Source: Pseudomonas guariconensis
GTDB lineage: Bacteria; Pseudomonadota; Gammaproteobacteria; Pseudomonadales; Pseudomonadaceae
Assembly (NCBI RefSeq): GCF_024127895.1
Contig: NZ_JAMYBK010000022.1
Coordinates: forward strand, 1-64,000
Direction: 5' to 3'
Length of the DNA: 64,000 bases
The notes under the pieces were generated by a model. That model ran no database searches and was not told where the DNA came from. It was given only the letters and a program-made list of their open reading frames with translations. Positions 1 to 10,167 of the stretch are shown here, piece after piece. Every line of letters begins with the position of its first letter. The stretch's first letter is position 1. The translations under genes were made by a program, and so were the position numbers.

Positions 1-59
1 CTGAAGCGTTCAACTCGTTGAATATCAAAGAGTTTTTCGTTTCGACTACGTCGGAAGTG

Positions 60-93
60 GGGCGCATTATAAGGGGATTCGAAACCCCGTCAA
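60..93 (-). promoter_or_regulatory. Strong stringent-type promoter reading out of the left edge (likely rRNA or tRNA operon)
   Basis: On the minus strand a TTGACG -35 (88-93) is 16 bp from a perfect TATAAT -10 (66-71), followed at once by GCGCC, the GC-rich discriminator typical of stable-RNA promoters. An A/T-rich stretch (about 95-120) lies upstream like an UP element. The next 60 bases hold no ORF, as expected of an rRNA leader. The product lies outside the window, so assignment to an rrn operon is inference; the promoter elements are directly visible. Confidence 0.6.
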
Positions 94-141
94 CCGTTAT
101 TTTCATAAATCCTTAATAAACTTCAACAATATGCCCGAGCG

Positions 142-164
142 CATCGCCGGCAAGCCGGCTCCCC
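142..164. repeat. REP-like palindrome (single copy)
   Basis: An imperfect palindrome centred on GCCGGCAAGCCGGC, next to the msrQ 3' end. The same core recurs near 11870, 25010 and 60475, always between genes, which marks it as a Pseudomonas REP-type element. Confidence 0.6.
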
Positions 165-189
165 GGGCTCAGCGCAATCCAGGCAGTGC

Positions 190-801
190 TTATGCCGCCC
201 TACCCCGCCGCCCGAACAAGCGGGGCACACGTCGCCAGACCGCCGGAATCCGCAGCACCAACAAAAAACTCCCGATAGCGGCATACAGCACCCACTCCTT
301 CAGGTCGGAACGCACCACCCACAGGAAATGCAGCAATCCCAACCCCAGGATCACGTAGACGAGCTTGTGCAACGTCTTCCAACGGGCGCCCAGACGCCGC
401 TGGCTGTAGCGGTTGGAGGTGACGGCCAACGCCAGCAGCCCGAGAAAACCAAGGGCGCCGACGATGATATAGGGGCGCTTGCGCAACTCCACGCCCAACT
501 GCCCCCAATCCAGCCCCAGGATGAACACCATGTAGGCCGTCATGTGCAACACGATATAGGCAAAGCACCACAGGCCGAGCTGCCGGCGCACGACGATCCA
601 GCCCGACCACCCCGTCAACCGCTGCAAGGGCGTCATGGCAAGGGTGACCAAAAGAAAGATCAGCGCCCCCAGCCCCAGGCGATCCACCAGGATCTTTCCC
701 GGGTCCGGGCCGAGCAGGTCCATCGCCGCCTCGTACAGCCACCAGGCGGGAAAGAAACACCCCACCAGGAAGATCGCCAAGCGAAACCAGGGGTAGCGCA
801 T
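190..801 (-). CDS. msrQ: Heme-binding membrane subunit MsrQ of the MsrPQ methionine sulfoxide reductase
   Basis: 203 aa inner-membrane b-type cytochrome (YedZ family) that passes electrons from the quinone pool to periplasmic MsrP for repair of oxidised methionines in envelope proteins. About six hydrophobic helices are visible (near 7-25, 43-60, 75-95, 111-128, 146-164, 170-185). His86, His145 and His158 lie in helices and are the likely heme ligands. The C-terminus is basic ([14 protein letters not shown]). The ATG overlaps the msrP stop by one base (TGATG), which indicates translational coupling. Length is normal for the family. Confidence 0.93.
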   Translation of the reverse strand: MRYPWFRLAIFLVGCFFPAWWLYEAAMDLLGPDPGKILVDRLGLGALIFLLVTLAMTPLQRLTGWSGWIVVRRQLGLWCFAYIVLHMTAYMVFILGLDWGQLGVELRKRPYIIVGALGFLGLLALAVTSNRYSQRRLGARWKTLHKLVYVILGLGLLHFLWVVRSDLKEWVLYAAIGSFLLVLRIPAVWRRVPRLFGRRGRAA

Positions 802-1814
802 CAGTAGTGCTTCCGCAGGTCGAGCCCGGTATACAGCGACGCCACTTCATCGGCATAGCCATTGAACATCAAGGTATCGCGCACATTGGGGCTGAACAGG
901 CCACTGGGCAAGCGCCGCTCCCGGGCCTGGCTCCAGCGTGGATGATCGACCGTCGGGTTGACGTTGGCATAGAAGCCGTACTCATCGGGCGCCAGGCTCT
1001 CCCAGGTGGTCCGCGGCTGATCCGCTACCAGGCTGATGCGCACGATCGACTTGATGCTCTTGAACCCGTACTTCCATGGCACCACCAGGCGCAGCGGCGC
1101 ACCGTTCTGGTTGGGCAACTCCCGGCCATACATGCCCACCGCCATGATCGCCAGCGGGTTCATCGCCTCGTCCAGGCGCAAGCCTTCCACGTAGGGCCAG
1201 TCGATCAGGGCGAAGCCTGAGCGCTGCCCGGGCATGTTCTGTGGGTCCTGCAGGGTCTCGAAGCGCACATAGCGCGCCCTGGAGGTCGGCTCGACCTGCT
1301 CGAGCACCGCCGCCAACGGAAAGCCCAGCCAGGGAATGACCATCGACCACGCCTCGACACAGCGTAGCCGGTAGATGCGCTCCTCGAGCTGGTGAGGCTT
1401 GACGAAGTCTTCGAGCGCATAGCGTCCGGGCTTGCCGACCTCGCCATCGACCACCAGACTCCAGGGCTCGGTCTTCAGGCTGCCGGCATTGGCCGCCGGA
1501 TCGCCCTTGTCGGGCCCGAACTCATAGAAGTTGTTGTAGTGGGTGGCATCCTTGAACGGCGTGATCGCCTCGTCCTTGACCGTCACCGCCTGCCAGCGGG
1601 TATCGCCGAGCTTGTCGATGAACCAGCCAGGTGCGGCACCTGGCGCGACATCGGCATAGCGCGACGCCTCGACCGCCTGCGCGATGCCCGGCAACGTACC
1701 AAGGGCCAACCCGGCCAGGGAACCACCGAGCAGGGTGCGCCGGGAAAGATAAAGACCTTCGGGGGTGATCTCCGACCCTTTGCAGTCGGACGATCTGGGA
1801 AGCTTGATCAGCAT
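801..1814 (-). CDS. msrP: Periplasmic methionine sulfoxide reductase, molybdopterin subunit MsrP
   Basis: 337 aa molybdoenzyme (YedY family) reducing R- and S-methionine sulfoxide in periplasmic proteins. A Tat signal is clear: SRRTLLGG at 24-31, then a hydrophobic stretch ending ...GIAQA near residue 47. Cys152 in the [10 protein letters not shown] segment is the expected Mo ligand. It lies 77 nt downstream of pssA on the same strand and overlaps msrQ by one base. No separate promoter is obvious in the 77-nt gap, so cotranscription with pssA is possible but unproven. Confidence 0.94.
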   Translation of the reverse strand: MLIKLPRSSDCKGSEITPEGLYLSRRTLLGGSLAGLALGTLPGIAQAVEASRYADVAPGAAPGWFIDKLGDTRWQAVTVKDEAITPFKDATHYNNFYEFGPDKGDPAANAGSLKTEPWSLVVDGEVGKPGRYALEDFVKPHQLEERIYRLRCVEAWSMVIPWLGFPLAAVLEQVEPTSRARYVRFETLQDPQNMPGQRSGFALIDWPYVEGLRLDEAMNPLAIMAVGMYGRELPNQNGAPLRLVVPWKYGFKSIKSIVRISLVADQPRTTWESLAPDEYGFYANVNPTVDHPRWSQARERRLPSGLFSPNVRDTLMFNGYADEVASLYTGLDLRKHY

Positions 1815-1891
1815 GACGGCTCCACAGCACAGGTGACGGATGTACCAGTAAGACTATGGAGCCGGCAGGTTATTGCATCATTAAATCGTTG

Positions 1892-2737
1892 TCAGGCTTT
1901 GCGACGGCGCAGCAGGTACTGCACGGGGCCGGAGATCGCATAGCCGAGGAAGATCAGCAGCAGGATACGTGGCGGGTCGCTGAATACCACGGCGAACACC
2001 AGCACCACGGCCAGGATCGCCACGAACGGCACACGGCCCTTGAGGTCCAGTTCCTTGAAGCTGTTGTACTTGATGTTGCTCACCATCAGCATGCCGGCGG
2101 CAGCCACCAGCAAGGCCACCAGGAACGACAGCTTCGAGCCCTGGATACCGTAGTCGCTGAACGCCCACACGATACCGGCGACCACGCCTGCGGCTGCCGG
2201 GCTGGCCAAGCCGATGAAGTAGCGCTTGTCGGCGGTGCCGACCTGGGTGTTGAAGCGCGCCAGGCGCAGCGCGGCCCCCGCCACATAGATGAAGGCGACC
2301 ATCCAGCCGACCTTGCCCATGTCGCCCAGGGCCCAGACGAACGCCAGCAATGCGGGCGCCACGCCGAAAGCGGCCATGTCCGACAGCGAGTCGTACTCGG
2401 CGCCGAACGCGCTCTGGGTGTTGGTCATGCGCGCCACGCGGCCGTCCAGGCTGTCGAGGACCATGGCCACGAAGATGGCGATCGCGGCGAAGGCAAAGTA
2501 CTTGCTCGCCTCGCGCGGATCGCCCGCGCTGAGATAACCATGGGCGCTGATGGAGCTGACGATCGAATAGAAGCCGGCGAACAGATTGGCGGTGGTGAAC
2601 AGGTTGGGCAGCAGGTAGATACCGCGGTGCCGGACCTTGCGTCCTTCGGCGTCGTGCCCTTCCTCGATGTGTTCATCGACAGGTAGCAGGCTTTCGGCGT
2701 CGGAGGGCTTGTTCGGCTCTTCGGGACGTTCGCTCAT
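1892..2737 (-). CDS. pssA: CDP-diacylglycerol--serine O-phosphatidyltransferase
   Basis: 281 aa integral-membrane enzyme making phosphatidylserine, precursor of phosphatidylethanolamine, from CDP-diacylglycerol and serine. The CDP-alcohol phosphatidyltransferase motif is complete: Asp98-Gly99, Ala102-Arg103, Gly112, Asp116 and Asp120, at the end of a hydrophobic helix. The rest is a series of hydrophobic helices with a basic RRRKA C-terminus. The start chosen is MSERPEEP, with an AAGG site about 8 nt upstream; an in-frame start 63 nt further up has no such site. The acidic N-terminal 30 residues precede the first helix. It follows ilvC across a strong hairpin, a gene order usual in Pseudomonas. 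Confidence 0.93.
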   Translation of the reverse strand: MSERPEEPNKPSDAESLLPVDEHIEEGHDAEGRKVRHRGIYLLPNLFTTANLFAGFYSIVSSISAHGYLSAGDPREASKYFAFAAIAIFVAMVLDSLDGRVARMTNTQSAFGAEYDSLSDMAAFGVAPALLAFVWALGDMGKVGWMVAFIYVAGAALRLARFNTQVGTADKRYFIGLASPAAAGVVAGIVWAFSDYGIQGSKLSFLVALLVAAAGMLMVSNIKYNSFKELDLKGRVPFVAILAVVLVFAVVFSDPPRILLLIFLGYAISGPVQYLLRRRKA

Positions 2738-2837
2738 GAAAAATACCTTGCAGGATGGAAAATGTTCGACATGGGCTTGCGAAACAGGTGCTGACAGCAA
2801 GCCGTTGGTCGCTTTATACCAGAAGCGGGGCGCGTAA

Positions 2838-2868
2838 ACGAAAAAACGCGGCCGAAGCCGCGTTTTTC
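2838..2868 (-). terminator. Intrinsic terminator after ilvC (probably bidirectional)
   Basis: Stem AACGCGGC / GCCGCGTT with a four-base cgaa loop, flanked by A-run (2841-2846) and T-run (2863-2867), so it has a U-tract on either strand. It lies between the ilvC stop and the pssA start. Confidence 0.8.
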
Positions 2869-2885
2869 ATCTCGCCGGACCAGGA

Positions 2886-3914
<1,029 letters not shown>

Positions 3915-3961
3915 TTATATCTCGGCTCACGGAGCCATCACTGATTCTTGTCTTGCAGTAT

Positions 3962-4453
3962 TCAGATGCTGAGCACTTTGTCGCCACGGGCGATGCCGGT
4001 GACGCCGCTGCGCACGGTTTCCAGGATCGACGCGGTGCCGATGGCCTGGATGAAGCTGTCCAGTTTGTCGCTGGTACCGCTGAGCTGCACGGTGTACACG
4101 CTGGAGGTGACATCGACGATCTGGCCACGGAAGATGTCCGTGGTGCGCTTGATCTCGGCGCGCTGGGCACCGGTGGCCTTGACCTTGACCAGCATCAGTT
4201 CGCGCTCGATGTGAGCACTTTCCGACAGATCGACCAGCTTGACCACTTCCACCAGCTTGTTCAGGTTCTTGGTGATCTGCTCGATCACTTCGTCATGACC
4301 AACGGTGGTCAGGGTCAGGCGCGACAGGGTTGGATCCTCGGTCGGCGCCACGGTCAGGCTTTCGATGTTGTAGTTGCGCTGGGAGAACAGGCCGACCACG
4401 CGAGACAAGGCACCGGGTTCGTTTTCCAGCAGCAGGGAAATGATGTGCCGCAT
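3962..4453 (-). CDS. ilvH: Acetolactate synthase small (regulatory) subunit
   Basis: 163 aa regulatory subunit that activates IlvI and confers valine feedback inhibition. An N-terminal ACT domain (ISLLLENEPGALSRVVGLFSQRNYNI, residues about 4-30) is followed by the second ACT-like domain. Its ATG is one base from the ilvI stop, so the two are translationally coupled at the usual subunit ratio. Confidence 0.96.
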   Translation of the reverse strand: MRHIISLLLENEPGALSRVVGLFSQRNYNIESLTVAPTEDPTLSRLTLTTVGHDEVIEQITKNLNKLVEVVKLVDLSESAHIERELMLVKVKATGAQRAEIKRTTDIFRGQIVDVTSSVYTVQLSGTSDKLDSFIQAIGTASILETVRSGVTGIARGDKVLSI

Positions 4454-4454
4454 A

Positions 4455-6179
4455 TCAGGTACGCTCCGTCTTGCTCAGCCACATGTCACGCATCGAGCCG
4501 TCCTTGATCTGCATCGGGTAGACGTGCTCGGTCCTGTCGACCGCGATATCGATGAACACCAGGCGGTCTTTCATCGCGAAGGCCTCTTCCAGCTTCGGCT
4601 TGAGATCCTTCAGGCTGGTGATGCGGATACCCACGTGGCCATAGGCCTCGACCAGCTTGACGAAATCAGGCAGCGACTCCACGTAGGAGTGCGAGTGACG
4701 ACCGTTGTAGGACATGTCCTGCCACTGGCGCACCATGCCCAGCACACCGTTGTTCAGGTTGACGATCTTCACCGGCAGGTCGTACTGCATGCAGGTGGAC
4801 AGTTCCTGGATGTTCATCTGGATGCTGCCTTCACCAGTCACGCAGGCCACGTCCTGGTCGGGGAAGTTGAGCTTGATGCCCATCGCCGCCGGGAAACCGA
4901 AGCCCATGGTGCCCAGGCCACCGGAGTTGATCCAACGGTTGGGCTTGTTGAAGCGGTAGTACTGCGCCGCGAACATCTGGTGCTGGCCCACGTCGGAGGT
5001 GATGAAGGCATCGCCGTTGGTCACTTCGCAGAGGGTCTCGATCACGGTCTGCGGCTTGATCATGCTGCCGTCGCCCTTGTCGTAGGGGAACAGGCCGCGA
5101 TCGCCGCGCCATTCGTCGATCTGCTTCCACCAGGCATCCAGCGCCGCCTTCTCAGGCTGCTCGCCGATTTCCTTGAGGATGGTCAGCATCTCGTTCAGCA
5201 CGCTCTCGACCGGCCCGACGATCGGCACGTCGGCCTTGATCATCTTGGAGATCGACGCAGGGTCGATATCGATGTGGATGATCTTGGCATTCGGGCAGAA
5301 CTTGGCCGAGCCGTTGACCACACGGTCATCGAAGCGCGCGCCGACCGCGAAGATCACGTCGGCATGGTGCATGGCCATGTTGGCGGTGTAGCTGCCGTGC
5401 ATGCCGAGCATGCCGAGGAACTGACGATCGGTACCCGGGAAGCCACCCAGGCCCATCAGGGTGTTGGTGACCGGCAGGTTCAGCGACTTGGCGATCTCGG
5501 TGAGGGCTTCGGAGCCACCGCCGAGAACCACGCCGCCGCCGGAGTAGACCACCGGGCGCTTGGCCGCCAGGAGCATCTCGGCCGCCTTGCGGATCTGCCC
5601 GGAGTGGCCCCGAACGGCCGGGCTGTAGGAACGCAGCTTGACCTTCTTCGGGTAGACGTATTCGAACTTCTCGGCCGGGTTGGTCATATCTTTTGGAATG
5701 TCGACCACGACCGGGCCGGGACGGCCGGATTGCGCCAGGTAGAAGGCTTTTTTCAGAACTTCCGGGATTTCCGAGGCATGCTTGACCATGAAGCTGTGCT
5801 TCACGATCGGCCGGGAAATACCAATCATGTCAGTTTCCTGGAAGGCATCGGTGCCCACCATGGTGCTGGGCACCTGGCCGGACAGGATGACCATCGGGAT
5901 CGAATCCATGTAGGCGGTGGCAATGCCAGTGATGGCATTGGTCGCGCCTGGGCCGGAGGTCACCAGCACCACGCCGGCCTTGCCGGTGGCACGGGCGTAG
6001 CCGTCCGCCATATGGGTGGCAGCCTGCTCATGGCGAACCAGGATGTGATTGATCTCCGGTTCCTTGAACAGGGCGTCGTAAACATGAAGGAGAGCACCAC
6101 CAGGGTACCCGTAGATGTGCTTAACGCCTTCGTCACGCAAGAAGCGGACGACCATCTCAGCGCCAGATAAAAGCTCCAC
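4455..6179 (-). CDS. ilvI: Acetolactate synthase large (catalytic) subunit
   Basis: 574 aa ThDP-dependent enzyme joining pyruvate with pyruvate or 2-oxobutyrate, first step of branched-chain amino acid synthesis. The N-terminal ThDP domain has [13 protein letters not shown] and the [14 protein letters not shown] segment with the catalytic Glu. The C-terminal ThDP domain has [13 protein letters not shown] ... [10 protein letters not shown] place the start at GTG 6179 (reads VELLSG): a GAGGTG site lies 6 nt upstream and this gives the family length. An in-frame start 90 nt higher would add an unrelated basic extension made of leader sequence. Confidence 0.95.
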   Translation of the reverse strand: MELLSGAEMVVRFLRDEGVKHIYGYPGGALLHVYDALFKEPEINHILVRHEQAATHMADGYARATGKAGVVLVTSGPGATNAITGIATAYMDSIPMVILSGQVPSTMVGTDAFQETDMIGISRPIVKHSFMVKHASEIPEVLKKAFYLAQSGRPGPVVVDIPKDMTNPAEKFEYVYPKKVKLRSYSPAVRGHSGQIRKAAEMLLAAKRPVVYSGGGVVLGGGSEALTEIAKSLNLPVTNTLMGLGGFPGTDRQFLGMLGMHGSYTANMAMHHADVIFAVGARFDDRVVNGSAKFCPNAKIIHIDIDPASISKMIKADVPIVGPVESVLNEMLTILKEIGEQPEKAALDAWWKQIDEWRGDRGLFPYDKGDGSMIKPQTVIETLCEVTNGDAFITSDVGQHQMFAAQYYRFNKPNRWINSGGLGTMGFGFPAAMGIKLNFPDQDVACVTGEGSIQMNIQELSTCMQYDLPVKIVNLNNGVLGMVRQWQDMSYNGRHSHSYVESLPDFVKLVEAYGHVGIRITSLKDLKPKLEEAFAMKDRLVFIDIAVDRTEHVYPMQIKDGSMRDMWLSKTERT

Positions 6180-6262
6180 GTTGTTCACCTCTAAAACGCC
6201 AGAATACCGCCCACGCGGGCGGGTCTTAATAGGTTTACTGCCAAGCAGAGCATGAGCGAACG

Positions 6263-6376
6263 TCAGCACTGACTGAGCAAGTATTGGGATCGCCCCAGAG
6301 TGTTGCGGGGTCTTCCCACCCAGCGCGAGGTAACGCGTTGCGGGGTGTAACGAGTCGGCGCGGGTGTGCGCCTCAT
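6263..6376 (-). CDS. Possible leader ORF upstream of ilvI (37 codons)
   Basis: ATG to TGA inside the putative ilvI leader. It encodes a basic, Arg- and Thr-rich 37-residue peptide starting [10 protein letters not shown] and ending YLLSQC. It has no run of Ile, Val or Leu codons, so a classical branched-chain attenuation peptide is not supported, although a Leu-Leu pair lies near the end. The ribosome-binding site is weak. It may be a real upstream ORF or chance; no function is claimed. Confidence 0.3.
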   Translation of the reverse strand: MRRTPAPTRYTPQRVTSRWVGRPRNTLGRSQYLLSQC

Positions 6377-6540
6377 GATCTGCTTAGCGGGTCTGCTTCT
6401 GGCAGTCCCCCTACAGCGGAAACTGGATTCTTCTGATTCGCCGCGCGCAAGTCAAGAAAAATTATTGCCAATTTTCACCCAGGATGAATTCCTGCCACCA
6501 CGAAAAAGGTAGCCAGCAGCAGAAAAATAAAGATTTCCAC

Positions 6541-6568
6541 AAAAAAGGGCCACAATCTGCGGCCCTTG
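6541..6568 (-). terminator. Intrinsic terminator after the yqcC-family gene
   Basis: On the minus strand AAGGGCC - 9-nt loop - GGCCCTT is followed by a T-run (6541-6546). It ends the mrcB / TPR / yqcC transcript and separates it from ilvI. Confidence 0.8.
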
Positions 6569-6586
6569 AAGGAAAAAGAGAAGAAA

Positions 6587-6916
6587 TCAGGCGGAAGGGC
6601 TGATCAATTGGTCGAACGCTGCCAGCAGGCGCCGCAGCTCACGACTCTCTTGCGGACGATCGACGAACACCGTTTCGGCCATGACCAGGATGCCGGACGC
6701 ATTGGGCAGGGGATCGCCGTGCTCGAGGATGAACTTCATGCGCGGCAGGAAGATCCATTGCAACCACTGCTCGAAGCTCATGGTATCGACCGCGAAAGGC
6801 GCCACGCTGGCCAGCGCCTGCTCGCTCGGCGGTTCGGCGCTCCACCAGCCCTGGACCTGCAGCTCGCGCTCGATCAATAGCAAATGATCGGCGATATCGA
6901 GGATGCGCTGTTCCAT
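6587..6916 (-). CDS. YqcC family protein (DUF446)
   Basis: 109 aa small soluble protein of the YqcC family, beginning MEQRILDIADHLLLIERELQ. Members are short helical cytoplasmic proteins often near tRNA-modification genes; the molecular role is not established. The start is the ATG overlapping the preceding stop (TGATG); a longer reading would extend back into the TPR gene. The WFLPRMKF-like central segment (QWLQWIFLPRMKFIL) is the conserved part. It ends at a strong terminator, making it the last gene of a three-gene run with mrcB and the TPR lipoprotein. Confidence 0.8.
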   Translation of the reverse strand: MEQRILDIADHLLLIERELQVQGWWSAEPPSEQALASVAPFAVDTMSFEQWLQWIFLPRMKFILEHGDPLPNASGILVMAETVFVDRPQESRELRRLLAAFDQLISPSA

Positions 6917-7665
6917 CACAGTTTGACCTGCGCCTTCTGCCGCGCCAGGGCGGCACCGGCGCTGTCGCCCTGCTTCTCGCGGGCCTGGGCGATGGTGTTC
7001 CACAGCTCGGCCTGTAAGTCGGGACGACCGTTGGCGTAAGTCAGGGCGCGTCGCGCCAGTTGCTCGGCCTGCGCCGCATCCCCTTGCGCCAGGCGTACCT
7101 GGGCCAGGCGGAACAGCACCTGCGGCTCGCGCGGGGCGATGCGCTGGGCGCGCTCCAGGCTCGAGGCCGCACCGTTGAAATCACCACCACCTTGCTGTTG
7201 CTGAGCGGTGGTCAGCAGCGCCAGAACCGGGCCGTCGAGCTGCTCGTCGGCCGCCAGGCCGCCACTGGAGACGTTGCCCGACGGAATGCCGGTCGGGGCG
7301 CTGGATGGACTGGGCGCGCTGTTCATCGAGGCGATGTCGAACGGCTCGTCGGCAACCGGGTTGGGGTTGGTCGTGATCGGCCCGGTGCTGATCGGTGCGG
7401 CGCCGCTGCCGGCCGGGAAAGCCTGGATCGGCGTGGAGCCCGTGCCCTGCGGGATCATCACGGTCACCCCGGAGTCCTCGGGCAGCGACTGCGCCTGGCT
7501 GGTGCCACCGCTGGTCGGATAGGTCGCGTTACGGTTGGCCGAGACGCGCTCACCGTTGGATACCGGGGAGCCCGAGTCGACCACTGGAATATTGCCGCGC
7601 GGCACGCTGGCACAGCCGTGGAGCACAGCCAGCGCCGCCAAGGCAGGAAACCACCACTTGTTCAC
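6916..7665 (-). CDS. TPR-containing lipoprotein
   Basis: 249 aa. A signal peptide WWFPALAALAVLHGC ends in a lipobox with the acylated Cys at about residue 18, so it is an envelope lipoprotein. Residues about 25-140 are low complexity, rich in Ser, Gly, Pro and Thr (a linker). Residues about 150-245 form two or three tetratricopeptide repeats (LFRLAQVRLAQGDAAQAEQL, LWNTIAQAREKQGDSAGAAL). I chose GTG 7665, which has GAGG about 8 nt upstream, over a TTG 15 nt higher. Its position between mrcB and yqcC suggests a role beside PBP1B in the envelope, but that is inference only. Confidence 0.75.
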   Translation of the reverse strand: MNKWWFPALAALAVLHGCASVPRGNIPVVDSGSPVSNGERVSANRNATYPTSGGTSQAQSLPEDSGVTVMIPQGTGSTPIQAFPAGSGAAPISTGPITTNPNPVADEPFDIASMNSAPSPSSAPTGIPSGNVSSGGLAADEQLDGPVLALLTTAQQQQGGGDFNGAASSLERAQRIAPREPQVLFRLAQVRLAQGDAAQAEQLARRALTYANGRPDLQAELWNTIAQAREKQGDSAGAALARQKAQVKL

Positions 7666-7693
7666 TTCACACCTCTTCAAATGCAGCCTGTGC

Positions 7694-10015
7694 TCAATTC
7701 ATCCAGCCCTTGACCCAGTCCATGACCGACTCGGCCGGATTCTGCTCGCCGCCACAGGCAGCCCCGGCGGGCGGTTCGCTCCCCTGAATATACGGCATCT
7801 GCACCGCCCCCGGACAGCTGCGGTCCGAACCCTGCCCGCTATACGGATCGATCCAGGCCTGCACGACATTGTCCGGCTGCGGCATGTCCAGCGGCAGCGG
7901 GTCTGCCTTGCGCATGAAGCTGGTCCAGACTTGCAAGGCACCGGTGGCGCCGGTGAAGGGGGTCTTGCCGTTGTCGTCACGGCCCAGCCAGACCACCGCC
8001 AGCAGGTCCTGGCTGAAGCCGGAGAACCAGCTGTCGCGCGAGTCGTTGCTGGTGCCGGTCTTGCCCGCCAGGGTCAGGGAGCGAGGCAGCACGTTGTAGA
8101 CCGAGCGCCCAGTGCCTTCGCGCATGACCCGCTGCATGGCGTTCTGCACCAGGTAGATGGCCCCCGGATCGAAGGTCTGCTGGATCTGGAACGGATAGCG
8201 CTTGAGCGGCTCGCCCTCGGCGGTGAGCACGCTGCGGATGCCCCGTATCGGGGTGTTGAAGCCACCATTGGCGATGGTCTGGTACATGGTCGCGACCTGC
8301 ATCGGCGACATGCCACCGGCCCCCAGCAGCATCGATGGGAACGCCGGCCAGTCGACGTCCACGCCGAGCCGGCCAATGGTCTTGATCACATTGGGCACCC
8401 CTACTTCCAGGCCGATCTTGGCGGTGGACAGGTTGTAGGAGTTGGCCAGCCCCTGGTACAGGTAGATGGTGCCGTGGGGACGGCGGTCGTAGTTCTGCGG
8501 GCGCCACACCTGGCCGTTGGCCCCTTTCACCGAGAACGGCTCGTCCTGCACCCAGCTGGTCAGTGTGTAGCGACTCGGTTTTTCCAGAGCCGTCAGGTAG
8601 ACCGCCGGCTTGACCAGCGAGCCGATCGGCCGCACCGCGTCGATGGCACGGTTGAAGCCAGCGAAACCGGACTGACGGCTGCCGATCAACGCCTGGACCT
8701 CGCCGGTTTCCGGATTGGTCACCACCATCGCCGACTCCACGGCCTCGGCGCCCTTGCGCCCGGCCAGGCGCTTGAACGTCTCGCTCATGGCCGTCTCGGC
8801 CTTCATCTGCAGGATCGGGTCGAAGCTGGTGAAGATGCGCAAGCCTTCTTCGGTCAGGTCTTCGTCGCGGTAGTCCTGGCGCAGCTGACGCTTGACCAGG
8901 TCGAGGAAGGCCGGGAACGAGCTGTCGGCCAGGCTGCCGCGCTTGGTCACGCCCAGCGGCATCTTCTTCGCCGCATCGACCACCGCCTGGCTGGCCACGC
9001 CCTGCTCGGCCAGCAGGTCGAGCACCAGGTTGCGACGGGCCAGGGCGCGCTCGGGATAGCGGCGCGGGTTGTAGTAGGACGGTCCCTTGACCATGCCCAC
9101 CAACAGGGCGATTTGGTGCAGCTTGAGCTCCGACAGCGGCTGGCTGAAGAAGAACTGGCTGGCCAGGCCGAAGCCATGCACCGCGCGCTGGCCATCCTGG
9201 CCGACGAAAACCTCGTTGAGGTAGGCCTCGAGGATCTCGCGCTTGTCGTAGTGCAGTTCGAGCAACACGGCCATCATGGCTTCGGTCAGCTTACGGCTGA
9301 GGCTGCGCTCGTTGGTCAGGTAGAAGTTCTTGACCAACTGCTGGGTCAGGGTACTGCCGCCCTGGCGCATGGCACCCGACGAGGTGTTGACCCAGGCGGC
9401 CCGGACGATGGACTTGGGCGAGACACCGAAATGGCTGTAGAAGTCGCGGTCTTCCACGGCCACCAGGGTTTCCAGCAGGTACGGCGGCACCTGGTCGATC
9501 TTGATCAGGATGCGGTCTTCGAGGTTCTTCGGATAGATGCCGCCGATCATCAGCGGCTCCAGGCGCACCACATCGAGCTTGCCGCCGTTGGCCCCGGACA
9601 GGCCCGCCACGTAGTCACCGGAGAAGCGCACACGGACGAACTGCGCCGGCTCCATGCCCTCGTAGAACTGGAAGCCGCGGGTATTGAGCTCGACGGTATT
9701 GCCGTTGACCGAGGCGGCGCCAGGGCCGTTGGCGGCGTTCTCGCGACGATAGCCAAGGGCATCGAGCTCGGTGAGGAAGTCGTTGCGGCTCAGTTTCTGG
9801 CCGACGAACAGCTCCAGCGGCCGGGCATACACCTTGGCCGGGATGGTCCAGCGCTTGCCGGAGAACTTCTCCTGGACGACGGCATCGAGGTAGATCGCAA
9901 AGCCGGCGACCACGACCAGGCCGACCAGGCTGAGCTTCAGGGCCCAGCCCAGCCAGGCGCGGGAGCGGCCACCGGGGCGTTTCTTGGGGGTACGGGGATT
10001 TCGGGTACGAGTCAT
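7694..10015 (-). CDS. mrcB: Penicillin-binding protein 1B (bifunctional glycosyltransferase/transpeptidase)
   Basis: 773 aa class A PBP that polymerises and crosslinks peptidoglycan. Order: basic cytoplasmic tail (1-25), one TM helix (about 26-46), UB2H region (about 60-150), GT51 domain with the catalytic Glu in EDRDFYSHFGV (near 187) and RQGGSTLTQQLVKN, then the transpeptidase with SLVK (Ser near 465), SYN and KTGTSND. The C-terminus is Pro/Cys-containing. The length and UB2H region favour PBP1B over PBP1A. It is followed by the TPR lipoprotein gene after 28 nt. Confidence 0.95.
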   Translation of the reverse strand: MTRTRNPRTPKKRPGGRSRAWLGWALKLSLVGLVVVAGFAIYLDAVVQEKFSGKRWTIPAKVYARPLELFVGQKLSRNDFLTELDALGYRRENAANGPGAASVNGNTVELNTRGFQFYEGMEPAQFVRVRFSGDYVAGLSGANGGKLDVVRLEPLMIGGIYPKNLEDRILIKIDQVPPYLLETLVAVEDRDFYSHFGVSPKSIVRAAWVNTSSGAMRQGGSTLTQQLVKNFYLTNERSLSRKLTEAMMAVLLELHYDKREILEAYLNEVFVGQDGQRAVHGFGLASQFFFSQPLSELKLHQIALLVGMVKGPSYYNPRRYPERALARRNLVLDLLAEQGVASQAVVDAAKKMPLGVTKRGSLADSSFPAFLDLVKRQLRQDYRDEDLTEEGLRIFTSFDPILQMKAETAMSETFKRLAGRKGAEAVESAMVVTNPETGEVQALIGSRQSGFAGFNRAIDAVRPIGSLVKPAVYLTALEKPSRYTLTSWVQDEPFSVKGANGQVWRPQNYDRRPHGTIYLYQGLANSYNLSTAKIGLEVGVPNVIKTIGRLGVDVDWPAFPSMLLGAGGMSPMQVATMYQTIANGGFNTPIRGIRSVLTAEGEPLKRYPFQIQQTFDPGAIYLVQNAMQRVMREGTGRSVYNVLPRSLTLAGKTGTSNDSRDSWFSGFSQDLLAVVWLGRDDNGKTPFTGATGALQVWTSFMRKADPLPLDMPQPDNVVQAWIDPYSGQGSDRSCPGAVQMPYIQGSEPPAGAACGGEQNPAESVMDWVKGWMN

Positions 10016-10167
10016 GGCGGCGGATTATACGCACTTTGCAAGGGCTGGTGGCCTGTGGGCCGATTCGGACAACCGCGTACGATCGCCAGTATTTCCGGCG
10101 GTATGCAGGGACGGCACCATTGACCATAATGTCGCTTTCGAATTCCCTGACTCCTGAAGGATTGCCC

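Larger units (their letters stand above)
6180..6586 (-). promoter_or_regulatory. ilvI promoter and long leader region
   Basis: 407 nt without a recognised gene. On the minus strand TTGACT (6450-6455) and AAGAAT (6427-6432) are 17 bp apart, giving a likely start near 6420 and a leader of about 240 nt. The leader holds a 37-codon ORF (6263-6376), two copies of GTTGCGGGGT (6302-6311, 6337-6346) and a GC-rich hairpin CCGCCC-acgc-GGGCGG (6207-6222) just ahead of the ilvI ribosome-binding site. That hairpin lacks a U-run, so it is not a standard terminator. The part from 6541 to 6568 is the terminator of the upstream gene. Confidence 0.5.

Noticed and set aside
4374-6170. 598-codon plus-strand frame opposite ilvI
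   Set aside because: Antisense shadow of a conserved gene; composition is His/Asp/Val-rich as in all other shadows of this window.
7535-10123. 862-codon plus-strand frame opposite mrcB
   Set aside because: Antisense shadow of PBP1B, no ribosome-binding site and no recognisable domain.
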